Assembly: GCA_036639875.1 (NCBI GenBank)
Contig: JAVWHX010000040.1
Span: 1-20,343, forward strand
Direction of reading: 5' to 3'
DNA from: JAVWHX01 sp036639875
GTDB taxonomy: Bacteria; Bacillota_I; Bacilli_A; Erysipelotrichales; Coprobacillaceae
DNA: 20,343 bases
How positions within the stretch are numbered: position 1 is the stretch's first letter; each line of letters starts with the position of its first letter. The notes beneath the pieces were generated by a model. That model was not told the origin of the DNA. It did not search any database and worked only from the letters and a program-made list of their open reading frames with translations. Below are positions 1 through 7,187 of this stretch, one piece after another. Position numbers and translations under genes: made by a program.

Positions 1-39
1 TCTAAACAAAATACAGAGAAAGGAAAAGGTATATCAATA

Positions 40-68
40 ATGACAGTTAAATAAGTCATTTATAATAT
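40..68 (+). promoter_or_regulatory. Possible promoter of the RpiR regulator gene
   Basis: ATGACA at 40-45 could be a -35 box, with TAATAT (63-68, 17-bp spacer) or TATAAT (61-66, 15-bp spacer) as the -10. A perfect inverted repeat, AATGAC (39-44) and GTCATT (55-60), spans the spacer and could be an operator. Transcription would start only about 10 nt before the ATG at 83, so a promoter further left is also possible. None of the 13-bp operator-like elements found at 1411-1515 occurs here, so autoregulation is not evident. Confidence 0.3.
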
Positions 69-82
69 ACCAGGTGATATAT

Positions 83-892
83 ATGAATTACATGTTACGA
101 GTAAATACATTGTATCCAACACTCAGTAAATCGGAAAAGAAAATAGCTGATTATATAAAGAAAATAGATAATGAGATTATATATAAGACTATGCAAGAGG
201 TATCTAAAGAGGTTGATGTTGGTGAAGCAACGATTATGAGATTTTGCAGAAAGATTGGATTTGATGGCTTTCAAGATCTTAAACTAGAGATTGCAAAACA
301 GAATACTTTTTCAAAAGAACAAGAGTATGAAGATTTTACTGTTCATATTGCAAATAATATGTGTAATACAATTAATGAAACAAAATTAGCAATCAATCAA
401 GAACTTATAAATCAAGCAATTGAAATGATTTTGTCTGCAAAGAATTTATATTTATTTGGATCTGGTGCTTCTGGAACAGTGGCATTAGAATTACAACAAA
501 AGTTTATTAGATATGGGAAGCTTTGTCATTTTACGACTGATTCTCATTTTCAATTAATGCATGCAGCTTTGGCTACTTCTAAAGATGTTGTTATAGCATT
601 TACTCTTTCTGGTGGAACTGTAGATGTATTTGAAGCTGTATCACTTGCTAAGAAGAATAATGCTCAAGTTATTGTTGTGACAAACTATATGTTATCACCA
701 GTTGCAAGTTTAGCAGATTGTTTATTACTTACTTGTGGAAAAGAAAGTCCTCTTGATGGTGGCTCATTTGCTGCAAAGTTATCTCAATTATATATAAGTG
801 ATGTTTTGGTAACTGGATATGCATTAAAATATAAGGATTCTAAAAAGATGAAACAAAAATGTGCCGAAGCAGTCATTACAAAATCAATATAA
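83..892 (+). CDS. RpiR-family transcriptional regulator, probable sialic acid (nan) regulator
   Basis: This 269-aa protein has the RpiR layout: an N-terminal helix-turn-helix domain (about residues 1-77, recognition region around VGEATIMRFCRKIGF) and a C-terminal SIS sugar-phosphate-binding domain (about 115-245) with the phosphate-loop signatures FGSGASG near residue 126 and TLSGGT. RpiR proteins in nan clusters usually sense a phosphosugar of the pathway such as ManNAc-6-P or GlcNAc-6-P; the exact ligand is an inference. I chose the ATG at 83 because AGGTGA lies 5 nt upstream (72-77). A GTG at 74 falls inside that ribosome-binding site, and the ATG at 92 is too far from it. The gene is next to nanQ and the nan operon, whose intergenic region carries three related dyads that are its likely operators. 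It ends in a terminator shared with the convergent gene. Family is certain; assignment to this pathway rests on position. Confidence 0.9.
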   Translation: MNYMLRVNTLYPTLSKSEKKIADYIKKIDNEIIYKTMQEVSKEVDVGEATIMRFCRKIGFDGFQDLKLEIAKQNTFSKEQEYEDFTVHIANNMCNTINETKLAINQELINQAIEMILSAKNLYLFGSGASGTVALELQQKFIRYGKLCHFTTDSHFQLMHAALATSKDVVIAFTLSGGTVDVFEAVSLAKKNNAQVIVVTNYMLSPVASLADCLLLTCGKESPLDGGSFAAKLSQLYISDVLVTGYALKYKDSKKMKQKCAEAVITKSI

Positions 893-919
893 AAAAATCT
901 CTTAAAGAAGAGATTTTTT
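892..919. terminator. Bidirectional Rho-independent terminator
   Basis: Perfect 12-bp stem, AAAAAATCTCTT (892-903) and AAGAGATTTTTT (908-919), with an AAAG loop. The arms supply a T-run on both strands, so it serves both the RpiR gene (plus) and the convergent nanQ gene (minus, stop at 920-922). Confidence 0.85.
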
Positions 920-1375
920 CTATTTCATATAAACTTTAAATACCAATTTATCAACATGTTCAGAATCACTGACTTGAATCTTAGGTTGATGAGCATCTTC
1001 TGGCCAAGTCATAATAATATTACCTGGCATCATGTAAGCAAATGTTTCAATTCTTCCAGTAACTTTATAAAAGTCATCTTCTTCATTATAAGGTTGAAGT
1101 TCTTGAACATCTTTCATATCTAGATATCCAATATATTCTTCACCAGTTAAAGTTATATGGATATCAAGGTAATCTCTATGTGCTTCAATAAAACCTTCAC
1201 CAATTGGAGCTGTTGAATACGAAAAGTGATTAACGTAAACCATTTTATTATCTATAGGTGTAGAACCTGTAGGAATAGTTGTTAAATCATTATTAAGAAT
1301 ATACTCAATAGCTGTATCAAGATTCTTGTGAATACCTAAATAATGTGATAGGTGTTCTTTTTTTGTTATGATCAT
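920..1375 (-). CDS. nanQ: YhcH/YjgK/YiaL family protein, probable N-acetylneuraminate anomerase
   Basis: The 151-aa protein has the normal length of the YhcH (DUF386, beta-galactosidase beta-subunit-like) family. E. coli YhcH/NanQ speeds conversion of alpha- to beta-Neu5Ac, the open form of which is used by the lyase. Visible family features are the cupin-like metal ligands: H66 and H73 in the EAHRDYLDIH segment, glutamates in TGEEYIGY (79-80), and H129 in PEDAHQP. There is no signal peptide, so it is cytoplasmic. The start is fixed by CAGGAGGG at 1383-1390, 7 nt upstream of the ATG. It is transcribed divergently from the transporter/nanA operon but appears to share control: one operator-like dyad lies between its -35 and -10 boxes. 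Some family members act on other sugars, so the specificity comes from the neighbourhood. Confidence 0.85.
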   Translation of the reverse strand: MIITKKEHLSHYLGIHKNLDTAIEYILNNDLTTIPTGSTPIDNKMVYVNHFSYSTAPIGEGFIEAHRDYLDIHITLTGEEYIGYLDMKDVQELQPYNEEDDFYKVTGRIETFAYMMPGNIIMTWPEDAHQPKIQVSDSEHVDKLVFKVYMK

Positions 1376-1396
1376 AATAAATCCCTCCTGTAAAGT

Positions 1397-1425
1397 ATTA
1401 TAGCACGTATGAAGTAAAACTCCAG
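1397..1425 (-). promoter_or_regulatory. Promoter of nanQ
   Basis: On the minus strand TATAAT (1397-1402) is preceded by TGC, an extended -10. The -35 region near 1419-1425 is poor (TGGAGT with a 16-bp spacer). Transcription would start near 1390, giving a leader of about 15 nt that contains the ribosome-binding site. The operator-like dyad at 1411-1423 lies between the two boxes, so a bound repressor would block it. Confidence 0.6.
1411..1423. promoter_or_regulatory. Putative RpiR operator, site 1
   Basis: GAAGTAAAACTCC is an imperfect dyad (GAAGT, 3-nt centre, ACTCC) and one of three related 13-mers in this intergenic region. It sits inside the nanQ promoter. Start-to-start distance to site 2 is 30 bp, about three helical turns. 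Assignment to the adjacent RpiR regulator is inferred. Confidence 0.55.
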
Positions 1426-1440
1426 TATTTTAAATAAAAT

Positions 1441-1453
1441 GAAGTTTTTTTCC
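1441..1453. promoter_or_regulatory. Putative RpiR operator, site 2
   Basis: GAAGTTTTTTTCC keeps the GAAGT and TCC ends of sites 1 and 3 but is the weakest dyad. It lies directly upstream of the cre site and -35 box of the transporter operon. It is 30 bp from site 1 and 62 bp from site 3, which puts all three on about the same face of the helix. Confidence 0.4.
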
Positions 1454-1467
1454 AGAAAGCGTTTACA
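1453..1467 (+). promoter_or_regulatory. Probable CcpA cre site
   Basis: CAGAAAGCGTTTACA matches the cre consensus WTGNAANCGNWNNCW except at its first two positions. It overlaps the TTTACA -35 box of the operon promoter, a position expected for carbon catabolite repression by CcpA. Confidence 0.65.
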
Positions 1468-1490
1468 AATACAAATATATATGCTATTGT
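1462..1490 (+). promoter_or_regulatory. Promoter of the nan transporter/catabolic operon
   Basis: The -35 box TTTACA (1462-1467) and -10 box TATTGT (1485-1490) are 17 bp apart, and the -10 is extended by TGC (1482-1484). Transcription should start near 1497. The cre site covers the -35 and operator-like site 3 covers the start point, so both repressors would act directly on polymerase. Confidence 0.7.
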
Positions 1491-1493
1491 ATA

Positions 1494-1515
1494 GAAGTAA
1501 AAGGAGTTTTACTCC
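1494..1515. promoter_or_regulatory. Putative RpiR operator, site 3, at the transcription start
   Basis: The inner 13-mer GGAGTTTTACTCC (1503-1515) is a perfect 5+3+5 dyad. It is nested in a larger palindrome whose arms AGTAAAA (1496-1502) and TTTTACT (1507-1513) flank GGAG. It spans the predicted +1 of the operon. The part after the start point could also form a small 5' hairpin in the mRNA. Confidence 0.6.
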
Positions 1516-1556
1516 AAAAACAAAATTTAAGCGGAGCGGGAAAGGATCGTGATTTA

Positions 1557-3194
1557 ATGAAAAAGCTTAAAAAAGTAATCGTTGCTTCTTTAGCCTTCAT
1601 AATGGCATTTGCATTAGTAGGTTGTGGTGGCGACAAGGGAGGATCAGCCAAAACATTATATTCAAATGGAGGACCTCAAGAATTCTTTGAAACACCTTGG
1701 TTAAACCCAGGAACATTTATGTACAACAAAGTGTTGTATTCTCGTTTGATTGTTGCTGATGAAAAATTAAATCCTATTGAAGGGGATAAAGATGCTTTAG
1801 CAAAATCTTACACTTATAGTGCAGATGGTAAGAAATTAACATTTGAACTAAGAGATGACATCTATTGGCATGATGGTGAAAAAATCACTGGTGAAGATGT
1901 AAAATGGAGCATTGAATATGCTTCAAAAACTGCTGTATTAAATGCTGTATTCAAATCAACTTTCAGTGCAATTGCTGGTAGTGAGGGTGGAAAAGCAGCT
2001 ACATTTAGTGGAATTAAAGTAGACGGAAATAAAATTGAGATTAATTTTGAAAAAGTTGCACCTGATGCATTATTAACATTTACTCAATTTGCTCCATTAC
2101 CTAAAAAACATTTAGAAAATGTTGATCCATTAAAATTACAACAAGACAAATATTTCCAAAGTCCTGTTGGTTCTGGACCATTCAAAGTTGACAAAGTTCA
2201 AATGAAAGACTATGCTTCATTAGCTCCATTTGATAAATACTATAATGGTGTTGCTAAATTCAACATTACATTAACTTCAAGCCCTGGAGATAGTGATCCA
2301 AACTTTGTAAACAATGCTAAGAGTGGAAAATTAGATTTCGGTTACACAAAGAGTGTTGCAGATATTAAAGCATTAAAAGGTGATGATAAAATTTCAACTA
2401 CACCTGTTAATGTGAGATATACTCGTTTATTCTATGTGAATAAATTCCCTAACAAAAAGAATGGTAAAGTATCTCCATTAGCTAATGAAAAAGTACGTCA
2501 AGCACTTCGTTATGGAATTGATATGGAAACAATCGGTAAAAACTTATTTGATGGTGCTGCTATTCCAGCTAACGTTTTAATCCCTGGTGATGATGATAAG
2601 GCTACAGGATTAGAAGCATACAAATACAACCCAGAAAAAGCTAAACAATTATTAGCTGAAGCAAAATGGGATGCAAATACAGAACTTGATGTTGTTTACT
2701 ATTATACTGATCAATTAACTGTTGATTTCATGACAGCTATTCAAGATAATTTGAAAACAATTGGTGTTAAAATGAAATTCAGATTAGTAGAAGGTGACTT
2801 AGCTTCATTACTATGGAAAGCTCCTGCTGACCAAACAAAAGGTCCAGCTGCTGTTGATTGGGATATGTGCTATGCTGCTGTAGCTGCATTATCATTACAT
2901 GAATACTATGATAGATATCGTACAGGTTCATTATCTAACTCACATACACCAGCTGATGCGAAGTTAAATGAATTGATTGATGCAACTAACAAATCACCAA
3001 AACCTGAAGATCAATTAGCTGCATTTAAAGAATTAAGTAAATATGAAAGTACAACTATGTTCTCAATACCATTATATTATCAACCAATTTATGTAGTATC
3101 TAGTAAAAAAGTTGAAGGAAATGTAGATTTAAACAAATTAGGAAATCCACAATTCTGTTATAACTGGAATATTCAAAATTGGGAACTAAAGTAA
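1557..3194 (+). CDS. Family 5 solute-binding lipoprotein of a Dpp/Opp-type ABC transporter, probable sialic acid receptor
   Basis: The 545-aa protein starts with a lipoprotein signal peptide: KKLKK, a hydrophobic stretch, and lipobox LVGC with Cys23 as the lipidated residue. The rest is a periplasmic-binding-protein family 5 (SBP_bac_5, DppA/OppA-like) domain of usual size, including the typical SYTYSADGKKLTFELRDD and WHDGEKITGEDV segments near the N-terminus. It would be anchored outside the membrane and deliver ligand to the two permeases. This class is best known for peptides and nickel, but a Dpp-like system (SatABCD of Haemophilus ducreyi) imports Neu5Ac, and first place in a nan operon points the same way. 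AAAGGA (1541-1546) is the likely ribosome-binding site. It is separated from the permease genes by 65 nt containing a hairpin. Ligand specificity is inferred from context only. Confidence 0.85.
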   Translation: MKKLKKVIVASLAFIMAFALVGCGGDKGGSAKTLYSNGGPQEFFETPWLNPGTFMYNKVLYSRLIVADEKLNPIEGDKDALAKSYTYSADGKKLTFELRDDIYWHDGEKITGEDVKWSIEYASKTAVLNAVFKSTFSAIAGSEGGKAATFSGIKVDGNKIEINFEKVAPDALLTFTQFAPLPKKHLENVDPLKLQQDKYFQSPVGSGPFKVDKVQMKDYASLAPFDKYYNGVAKFNITLTSSPGDSDPNFVNNAKSGKLDFGYTKSVADIKALKGDDKISTTPVNVRYTRLFYVNKFPNKKNGKVSPLANEKVRQALRYGIDMETIGKNLFDGAAIPANVLIPGDDDKATGLEAYKYNPEKAKQLLAEAKWDANTELDVVYYYTDQLTVDFMTAIQDNLKTIGVKMKFRLVEGDLASLLWKAPADQTKGPAAVDWDMCYAAVAALSLHEYYDRYRTGSLSNSHTPADAKLNELIDATNKSPKPEDQLAAFKELSKYESTTMFSIPLYYQPIYVVSSKKVEGNVDLNKLGNPQFCYNWNIQNWELK

Positions 3195-3217
3195 TCATTT
3201 AATTTACAATTTCACTT

Positions 3218-3241
3218 AAAAGCTGGCTGAGTCCAGCTTTT
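3218..3241 (+). terminator. Intra-operon hairpin after the binding-protein gene
   Basis: A perfect 9-bp stem, AAAAGCTGG (3218-3226) and CCAGCTTTT (3233-3241), has a 6-nt loop. Only four T residues follow, so it is probably a leaky terminator or an mRNA 3'-end stabiliser, allowing more binding protein than permease to be made. Confidence 0.6.
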
Positions 3242-3259
3242 ATTAATGAGGAGGAAAAT

Positions 3260-4219
3260 ATGTTAACATATATATTAAAAAAGATATTGGGAATGATTCC
3301 AATGATTATCATTATTACATTCCTTATCTATTTAGGAATGGAGTTAACTCCTGGTGATGCTGTATCACATTTAATACCACCAGATCAAATAGCGAATGTT
3401 ACACCTGATCAGTTAGCTGCAATCAGAGATGCTTATGGTTTAAACGATCCATTTATAATGCGTTATTTCCATTGGTTTATTGGATTATTACAAGGTAACT
3501 TTGGATATTCAATTTCTAGTGGTGTACCAATTAAAGATATTCTTGCTGATTTAATTCCAGCTACATTAGAATTATCAATTGCAGCATTATTTATTTCAAC
3601 ATTATTAGGAAGTGCTTTAGGAGTTATTAGTGCTATTAAAAGAGGGACAGCAACAGATAATATTTTGACTGTCACTGGGATGATAGGTGTAAGTATTCCT
3701 CAGTTCTTCTTTGGAATGATATGTATACTTATATTTGCATTGAATCTAGGCTGGCTGCCAGTTGGTGGGAGAAGTGCTCCAGGTATGAGTTCGTTCTTTG
3801 ATCGTATTCAGTATTTGATTTTACCTGCTCTAGTGCTAGGTATATCATTAACTGCTGGGGTTATGCGTTATTCAAGAACAAGTATGTTAGATACAATGAA
3901 TAAAGAATATATTAGAACAGCACGTTCTAAAGGATTACCAGAATGGAAAGTTAATTTATTTCATGGATTTAGAGTTGCTATGACACCAGTTGTTGTTTTA
4001 ATTGGTTTCCGTTTACCAATGTTAATTGGTGGTTCGGTTATCGTTGAAACGATCTTTGGATGGCCAGGAGTAGGAAGTGCATTTGCAACTGCAGTTCGAG
4101 CTCAAAACTATCCACTTGTTATGATGATAGCATTATTTACAGTTATGGCTGTCTTGATTGCAAGTTTCGTTATTGATGTCGTTCAAGCATTACTAGACCC
4201 AAGAGTTAAGTTGGATTAG
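3260..4219 (+). CDS. DppB/OppB-type ABC transporter permease
   Basis: This 319-aa integral membrane protein has the DppB layout: an N-terminal helix (ILGMIPMIIIITFLIYLGMEL), an extracytoplasmic segment with the DQLAAIRDAYGLNDP signature, and a C-terminal BPD_transp_1 domain (about 95-319) with five further helices. The ATPase-coupling EAA loop is visible around MNKEYIRTARSKGL, and the C-terminus has the conserved DVVQALLDPRVKLD. The ATG at 3260 follows GAGGAGG closely. It pairs with the next gene to form the membrane channel of the predicted sialic acid importer. Family is secure; substrate comes from context. Confidence 0.92.
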   Translation: MLTYILKKILGMIPMIIIITFLIYLGMELTPGDAVSHLIPPDQIANVTPDQLAAIRDAYGLNDPFIMRYFHWFIGLLQGNFGYSISSGVPIKDILADLIPATLELSIAALFISTLLGSALGVISAIKRGTATDNILTVTGMIGVSIPQFFFGMICILIFALNLGWLPVGGRSAPGMSSFFDRIQYLILPALVLGISLTAGVMRYSRTSMLDTMNKEYIRTARSKGLPEWKVNLFHGFRVAMTPVVVLIGFRLPMLIGGSVIVETIFGWPGVGSAFATAVRAQNYPLVMMIALFTVMAVLIASFVIDVVQALLDPRVKLD

Positions 4220-4228
4220 GAGGTTACT

Positions 4229-5149
4229 ATGGCAAAGAAAAGAAGTCGTTTAGATAGAAGATTAGATAAAATTAGAATTGCTGAAGAAGCCGGATTGCTT
4301 GGACTTAAGGGTGGTAGTCGTGCACTACGTAAACTCTTAAATAATAAATTAGCAGTGGCTGGACTTGTTATATTTTTAGTTATCTTGTTAGCTTCTATAT
4401 GTGCACCATTATTAACTTCGTATGATCCTTTACAAGTTGATATGACAAATACATTAAGTGGACCAAGTAGTGCTCATATATTAGGAACTGATAAGGTAGG
4501 ACGTGATGTCTTTACTCGTATTTTATATGGTGGTAGAATCTCTATTTTGGTTGGTTTTGGGAGTGCCTTAGGTTGTGCTTCTATAGGGGTTTTATTAGGT
4601 GTATATGGCGGATATAAAGGTGGTTGGTTAGATAAAATATTAATGCGTTTATCTGAAGTCTTTATGTCTTTCCCTCAAATTGTATTGGTATTATTATTAG
4701 TTACAATTTTAGGACAAAGTTTATCAAATTTAATTATTATTTTCATTATTACTGGTTGGGGAAGTGTATATCGTATGGCAAGATCCCAAATCTTAACAAT
4801 CAGAGAAGAAGAATATGTACAAGCTCTTAAAGGGTTTGGTATTAATGATTTTATAATATGCTATAAACATATGTTACCTAATGCTATTGGACCAATCTTA
4901 GTTAACATTACACTTTCAACAGCAATGTTTATCTTAGAAGAAGCATCATTAAGTTTCTTAGGTTTAGGGGTTCCTTTACAAATCGCAACTTGGGGGAATA
5001 TCTTAAATTCAGCTCAAGATATGTTTACATTACAAAATAACTGGTGGTTATGGTTACCAGTAGGTATTGTGGTTTCATTGTTTATTATGAGTATTAATTT
5101 TGTTGGTGATGGTTTAAGAGATACAACAGATCCAACTCAACAAGGATAA
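4229..5149 (+). CDS. DppC/OppC-type ABC transporter permease
   Basis: The 306-aa protein has a basic cytoplasmic N-terminus, then the OppC_N region around the first helix (LLNNKLAVAGLVIFLVILLA) and the GTDKVGRDVFTRILYGGRIS signature of DppC proteins. It continues as a BPD_transp_1 domain with the EAA coupling loop EEEYVQALKGFG and the LSFLGLGVPLQIATWG motif. It starts 9 nt after the previous stop, with GGAGGT just upstream. It is the second half of the heterodimeric permease. An acidic/basic extension of about 40 residues precedes the first helix, slightly longer than in many homologues. Confidence 0.92.
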   Translation: MAKKRSRLDRRLDKIRIAEEAGLLGLKGGSRALRKLLNNKLAVAGLVIFLVILLASICAPLLTSYDPLQVDMTNTLSGPSSAHILGTDKVGRDVFTRILYGGRISILVGFGSALGCASIGVLLGVYGGYKGGWLDKILMRLSEVFMSFPQIVLVLLLVTILGQSLSNLIIIFIITGWGSVYRMARSQILTIREEEYVQALKGFGINDFIICYKHMLPNAIGPILVNITLSTAMFILEEASLSFLGLGVPLQIATWGNILNSAQDMFTLQNNWWLWLPVGIVVSLFIMSINFVGDGLRDTTDPTQQG

Positions 5150-5161
5150 GGGGGAAAGAAG

Positions 5162-6169
5162 ATGGAAAATAGACCAATTATTACAGTTAATAATCTACAA
5201 ACATATTTCTATACTAACCAAAGATGCAATAAAGCTATTAATGGTGTTTCTTTCCAAATCAATAGAGGAAAAACTTTATGTATTGTAGGAGAATCTGGTT
5301 GTGGAAAAAGTGTAACTGCATCAAGTATTATGCAATTATTACCTAGATTATCAAGAATTGAAAATGGTGAAATCATCTATCATGGTGAAAAAGGTGATAT
5401 TCATATTGAAGAGTTAGAAAGAAATGGAAAAGAAATGAGAGCTTTACGTGGTAAAGATATCGCTATGATTTTCCAAGATCCGATGACTAACTTAAATCCA
5501 GTTTATACAATTGGATATCAAATCATGGAAAATATTTTAAACCATGAAAAAATAACAAAAAAAGAAGCAAGAGAAAGAACATTAGATTTATTAAAACTTA
5601 TGGGTATTCCTTATCCAGAAAAAAGAATCGATGAATATCCTCATCAATTCTCAGGTGGAATGAGACAAAGAGCTATGATTGCTATGGCAATGGCATGTCA
5701 ACCAAATGTATTAATTGCTGATGAACCAACAACTGCTTTAGATGTAACTATTCAAGCTCAAATATTTGAGTTAATGGATAAGTTAAAGAAAGAAAATGAT
5801 ACAGCTATTATGTTAATTACTCATGATATGGGTGTTGTAAGTGAATTGGCTGATGATGTTGCTGTTATGTATATGGGAAATATTATTGAAAGTGGAAGTG
5901 TGAAAGAAGTTCTTTCTAATCCAAATCATCCATATACTGTTGGATTATTACGTTCTATTCCAATCTTAGGAAAAGGGAAAGAACAAGATCTTCAACCAAT
6001 TAAAGGGTCAACTCCTGATTCATTTGATAGACCAGTAGGTTGTCAATTTGGGCCAAGATGTGATTATTTCTGTGATAAATGTAAAGAAATGCCACCTGAA
6101 GAAGATATTGGTAATGGACATATGGTTCGTTGCTGGAGACACAGGGAGGTAAAAGAAAATGGAAAGTAA
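5162..6169 (+). CDS. DppD/OppD-type ABC transporter ATPase
   Basis: The 335-aa ATPase has Walker A GESGCGKS (43-50), signature FSGGMRQR (163-170), Walker B ending in D187-E188, and the ITHD switch histidine. The C-terminal oligopeptide/dipeptide extension contains HPYTVGLL and four conserved cysteines (294, 300, 307, 324) in the spacing that binds an iron-sulfur cluster in some Dpp ATPases. It energises uptake together with the next gene, which overlaps it by 11 nt. The start follows AGGGGGA. Family certain; sialic acid as substrate is inferred from the operon. Confidence 0.92.
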   Translation: MENRPIITVNNLQTYFYTNQRCNKAINGVSFQINRGKTLCIVGESGCGKSVTASSIMQLLPRLSRIENGEIIYHGEKGDIHIEELERNGKEMRALRGKDIAMIFQDPMTNLNPVYTIGYQIMENILNHEKITKKEARERTLDLLKLMGIPYPEKRIDEYPHQFSGGMRQRAMIAMAMACQPNVLIADEPTTALDVTIQAQIFELMDKLKKENDTAIMLITHDMGVVSELADDVAVMYMGNIIESGSVKEVLSNPNHPYTVGLLRSIPILGKGKEQDLQPIKGSTPDSFDRPVGCQFGPRCDYFCDKCKEMPPEEDIGNGHMVRCWRHREVKENGK

Positions 6170-7187
6170 ACAAAAAGAAGTTTTATTAGAATTAAAAGGT
6201 GTTCAAACATTCTTCCCAATTCGTAGTGGATTCTTTAATAAAGTTACTGCTAATGTTCAAGCTGTTAGTGATATTGATTTAACAATCTATCGTGGTGAAA
6301 CATTAGGTTTAGTTGGGGAATCTGGTTGTGGTAAAACAACATTAGGAAAATCAATTTTACAATTAGTGAAACCTACTGCTGGTGAAATGATGTTCCATTT
6401 TCAAGAATCAGAACCTAAAGATTTACGTAAATTAAATAAAACAGATATGATGTTAGCTCGTAAGAAAATGCAAATTGTTTTCCAAGATCCTCAATCATCA
6501 TTAAATCCTTCATTTACAATTTATCAATCTTTATCTGATCCATTAAAGAAATTTGGAATTAAATTAAAAATAGATAGACGTCAAATTATTGGTGATATCT
6601 TGGAAGCAGTTAATATGAGAAGAGAATATATGGATCGTTATCCTCATGAATTCTCTGGTGGACAAAGACAACGTATTGGTATCGCAAGAGCATTATGTGT
6701 CAATCCAGAATTAATTGTTTGTGATGAAGCAGTCAGTGCATTAGACGTTTCTATTCAAGCGCAAGTCTTAAATCTTCTTAAAAAAATTAAAGAAGAAAGA
6801 AACTTAACTTATATCTTTATTACACATAACTTAAGTGTTGTTGAATATATCAGTGATAGAATTGCAGTTATGTACTTAGGAAAGATTGTTGAATTAGCAA
6901 AGACAGAACAAATCTTTAATCATACGTTACATCCATATACTGAAGCATTATTATCTGCTATTCCAGTCATAGATTTAGATAAAAAATCTAAACGTATTAT
7001 TTTAGAGGGTGATGTTCCTAGTCCAGTGAATCCACCTCAAGGATGTCATTTCCATCCAAGATGTAAGAAATGTATTGAGAAGTGTAAAGTTGAAAGACCA
7101 GAATTAAAAAAATATATCATTGATGGTGAGGAACATTTTGTTTCTTGTCACGTTACTGATGAACTTATGAAGAAAGAGGGTAAATAA
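6159..7187 (+). CDS. DppF/OppF-type ABC transporter ATPase
   Basis: The 342-aa partner ATPase has Walker A GESGCGKT (53-60), signature FSGGQRQR starting at 165, Walker B with D189-E190 in the slightly unusual form CDEAVSALD (family norm CDEPVSALD), and ITHN in place of ITHD at the switch. The C-terminal domain has HPYTEALLSAIP and cysteines 296, 302, 309 and 330, matching the paired gene. Its ATG at 6159 lies inside the end of the previous gene, with GGAGGT about 9 nt upstream, so translation is likely coupled. The next gene begins at the base after its stop codon. Confidence 0.92.
   Translation: MESKQKEVLLELKGVQTFFPIRSGFFNKVTANVQAVSDIDLTIYRGETLGLVGESGCGKTTLGKSILQLVKPTAGEMMFHFQESEPKDLRKLNKTDMMLARKKMQIVFQDPQSSLNPSFTIYQSLSDPLKKFGIKLKIDRRQIIGDILEAVNMRREYMDRYPHEFSGGQRQRIGIARALCVNPELIVCDEAVSALDVSIQAQVLNLLKKIKEERNLTYIFITHNLSVVEYISDRIAVMYLGKIVELAKTEQIFNHTLHPYTEALLSAIPVIDLDKKSKRIILEGDVPSPVNPPQGCHFHPRCKKCIEKCKVERPELKKYIIDGEEHFVSCHVTDELMKKEGK

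Noticed and set aside
40..54. Mini-frame ATG-ACA-GTT-AAA-TAA preceded by AGGAAAAGG, a possible leader peptide
   Set aside because: Only four codons, with no attenuator structure and no codon bias that would suggest regulation.
3463..3675. Open frame on the minus strand inside the DppB-type permease gene
   Set aside because: Antisense shadow of a well-supported permease; low-complexity product and no ribosome-binding site.
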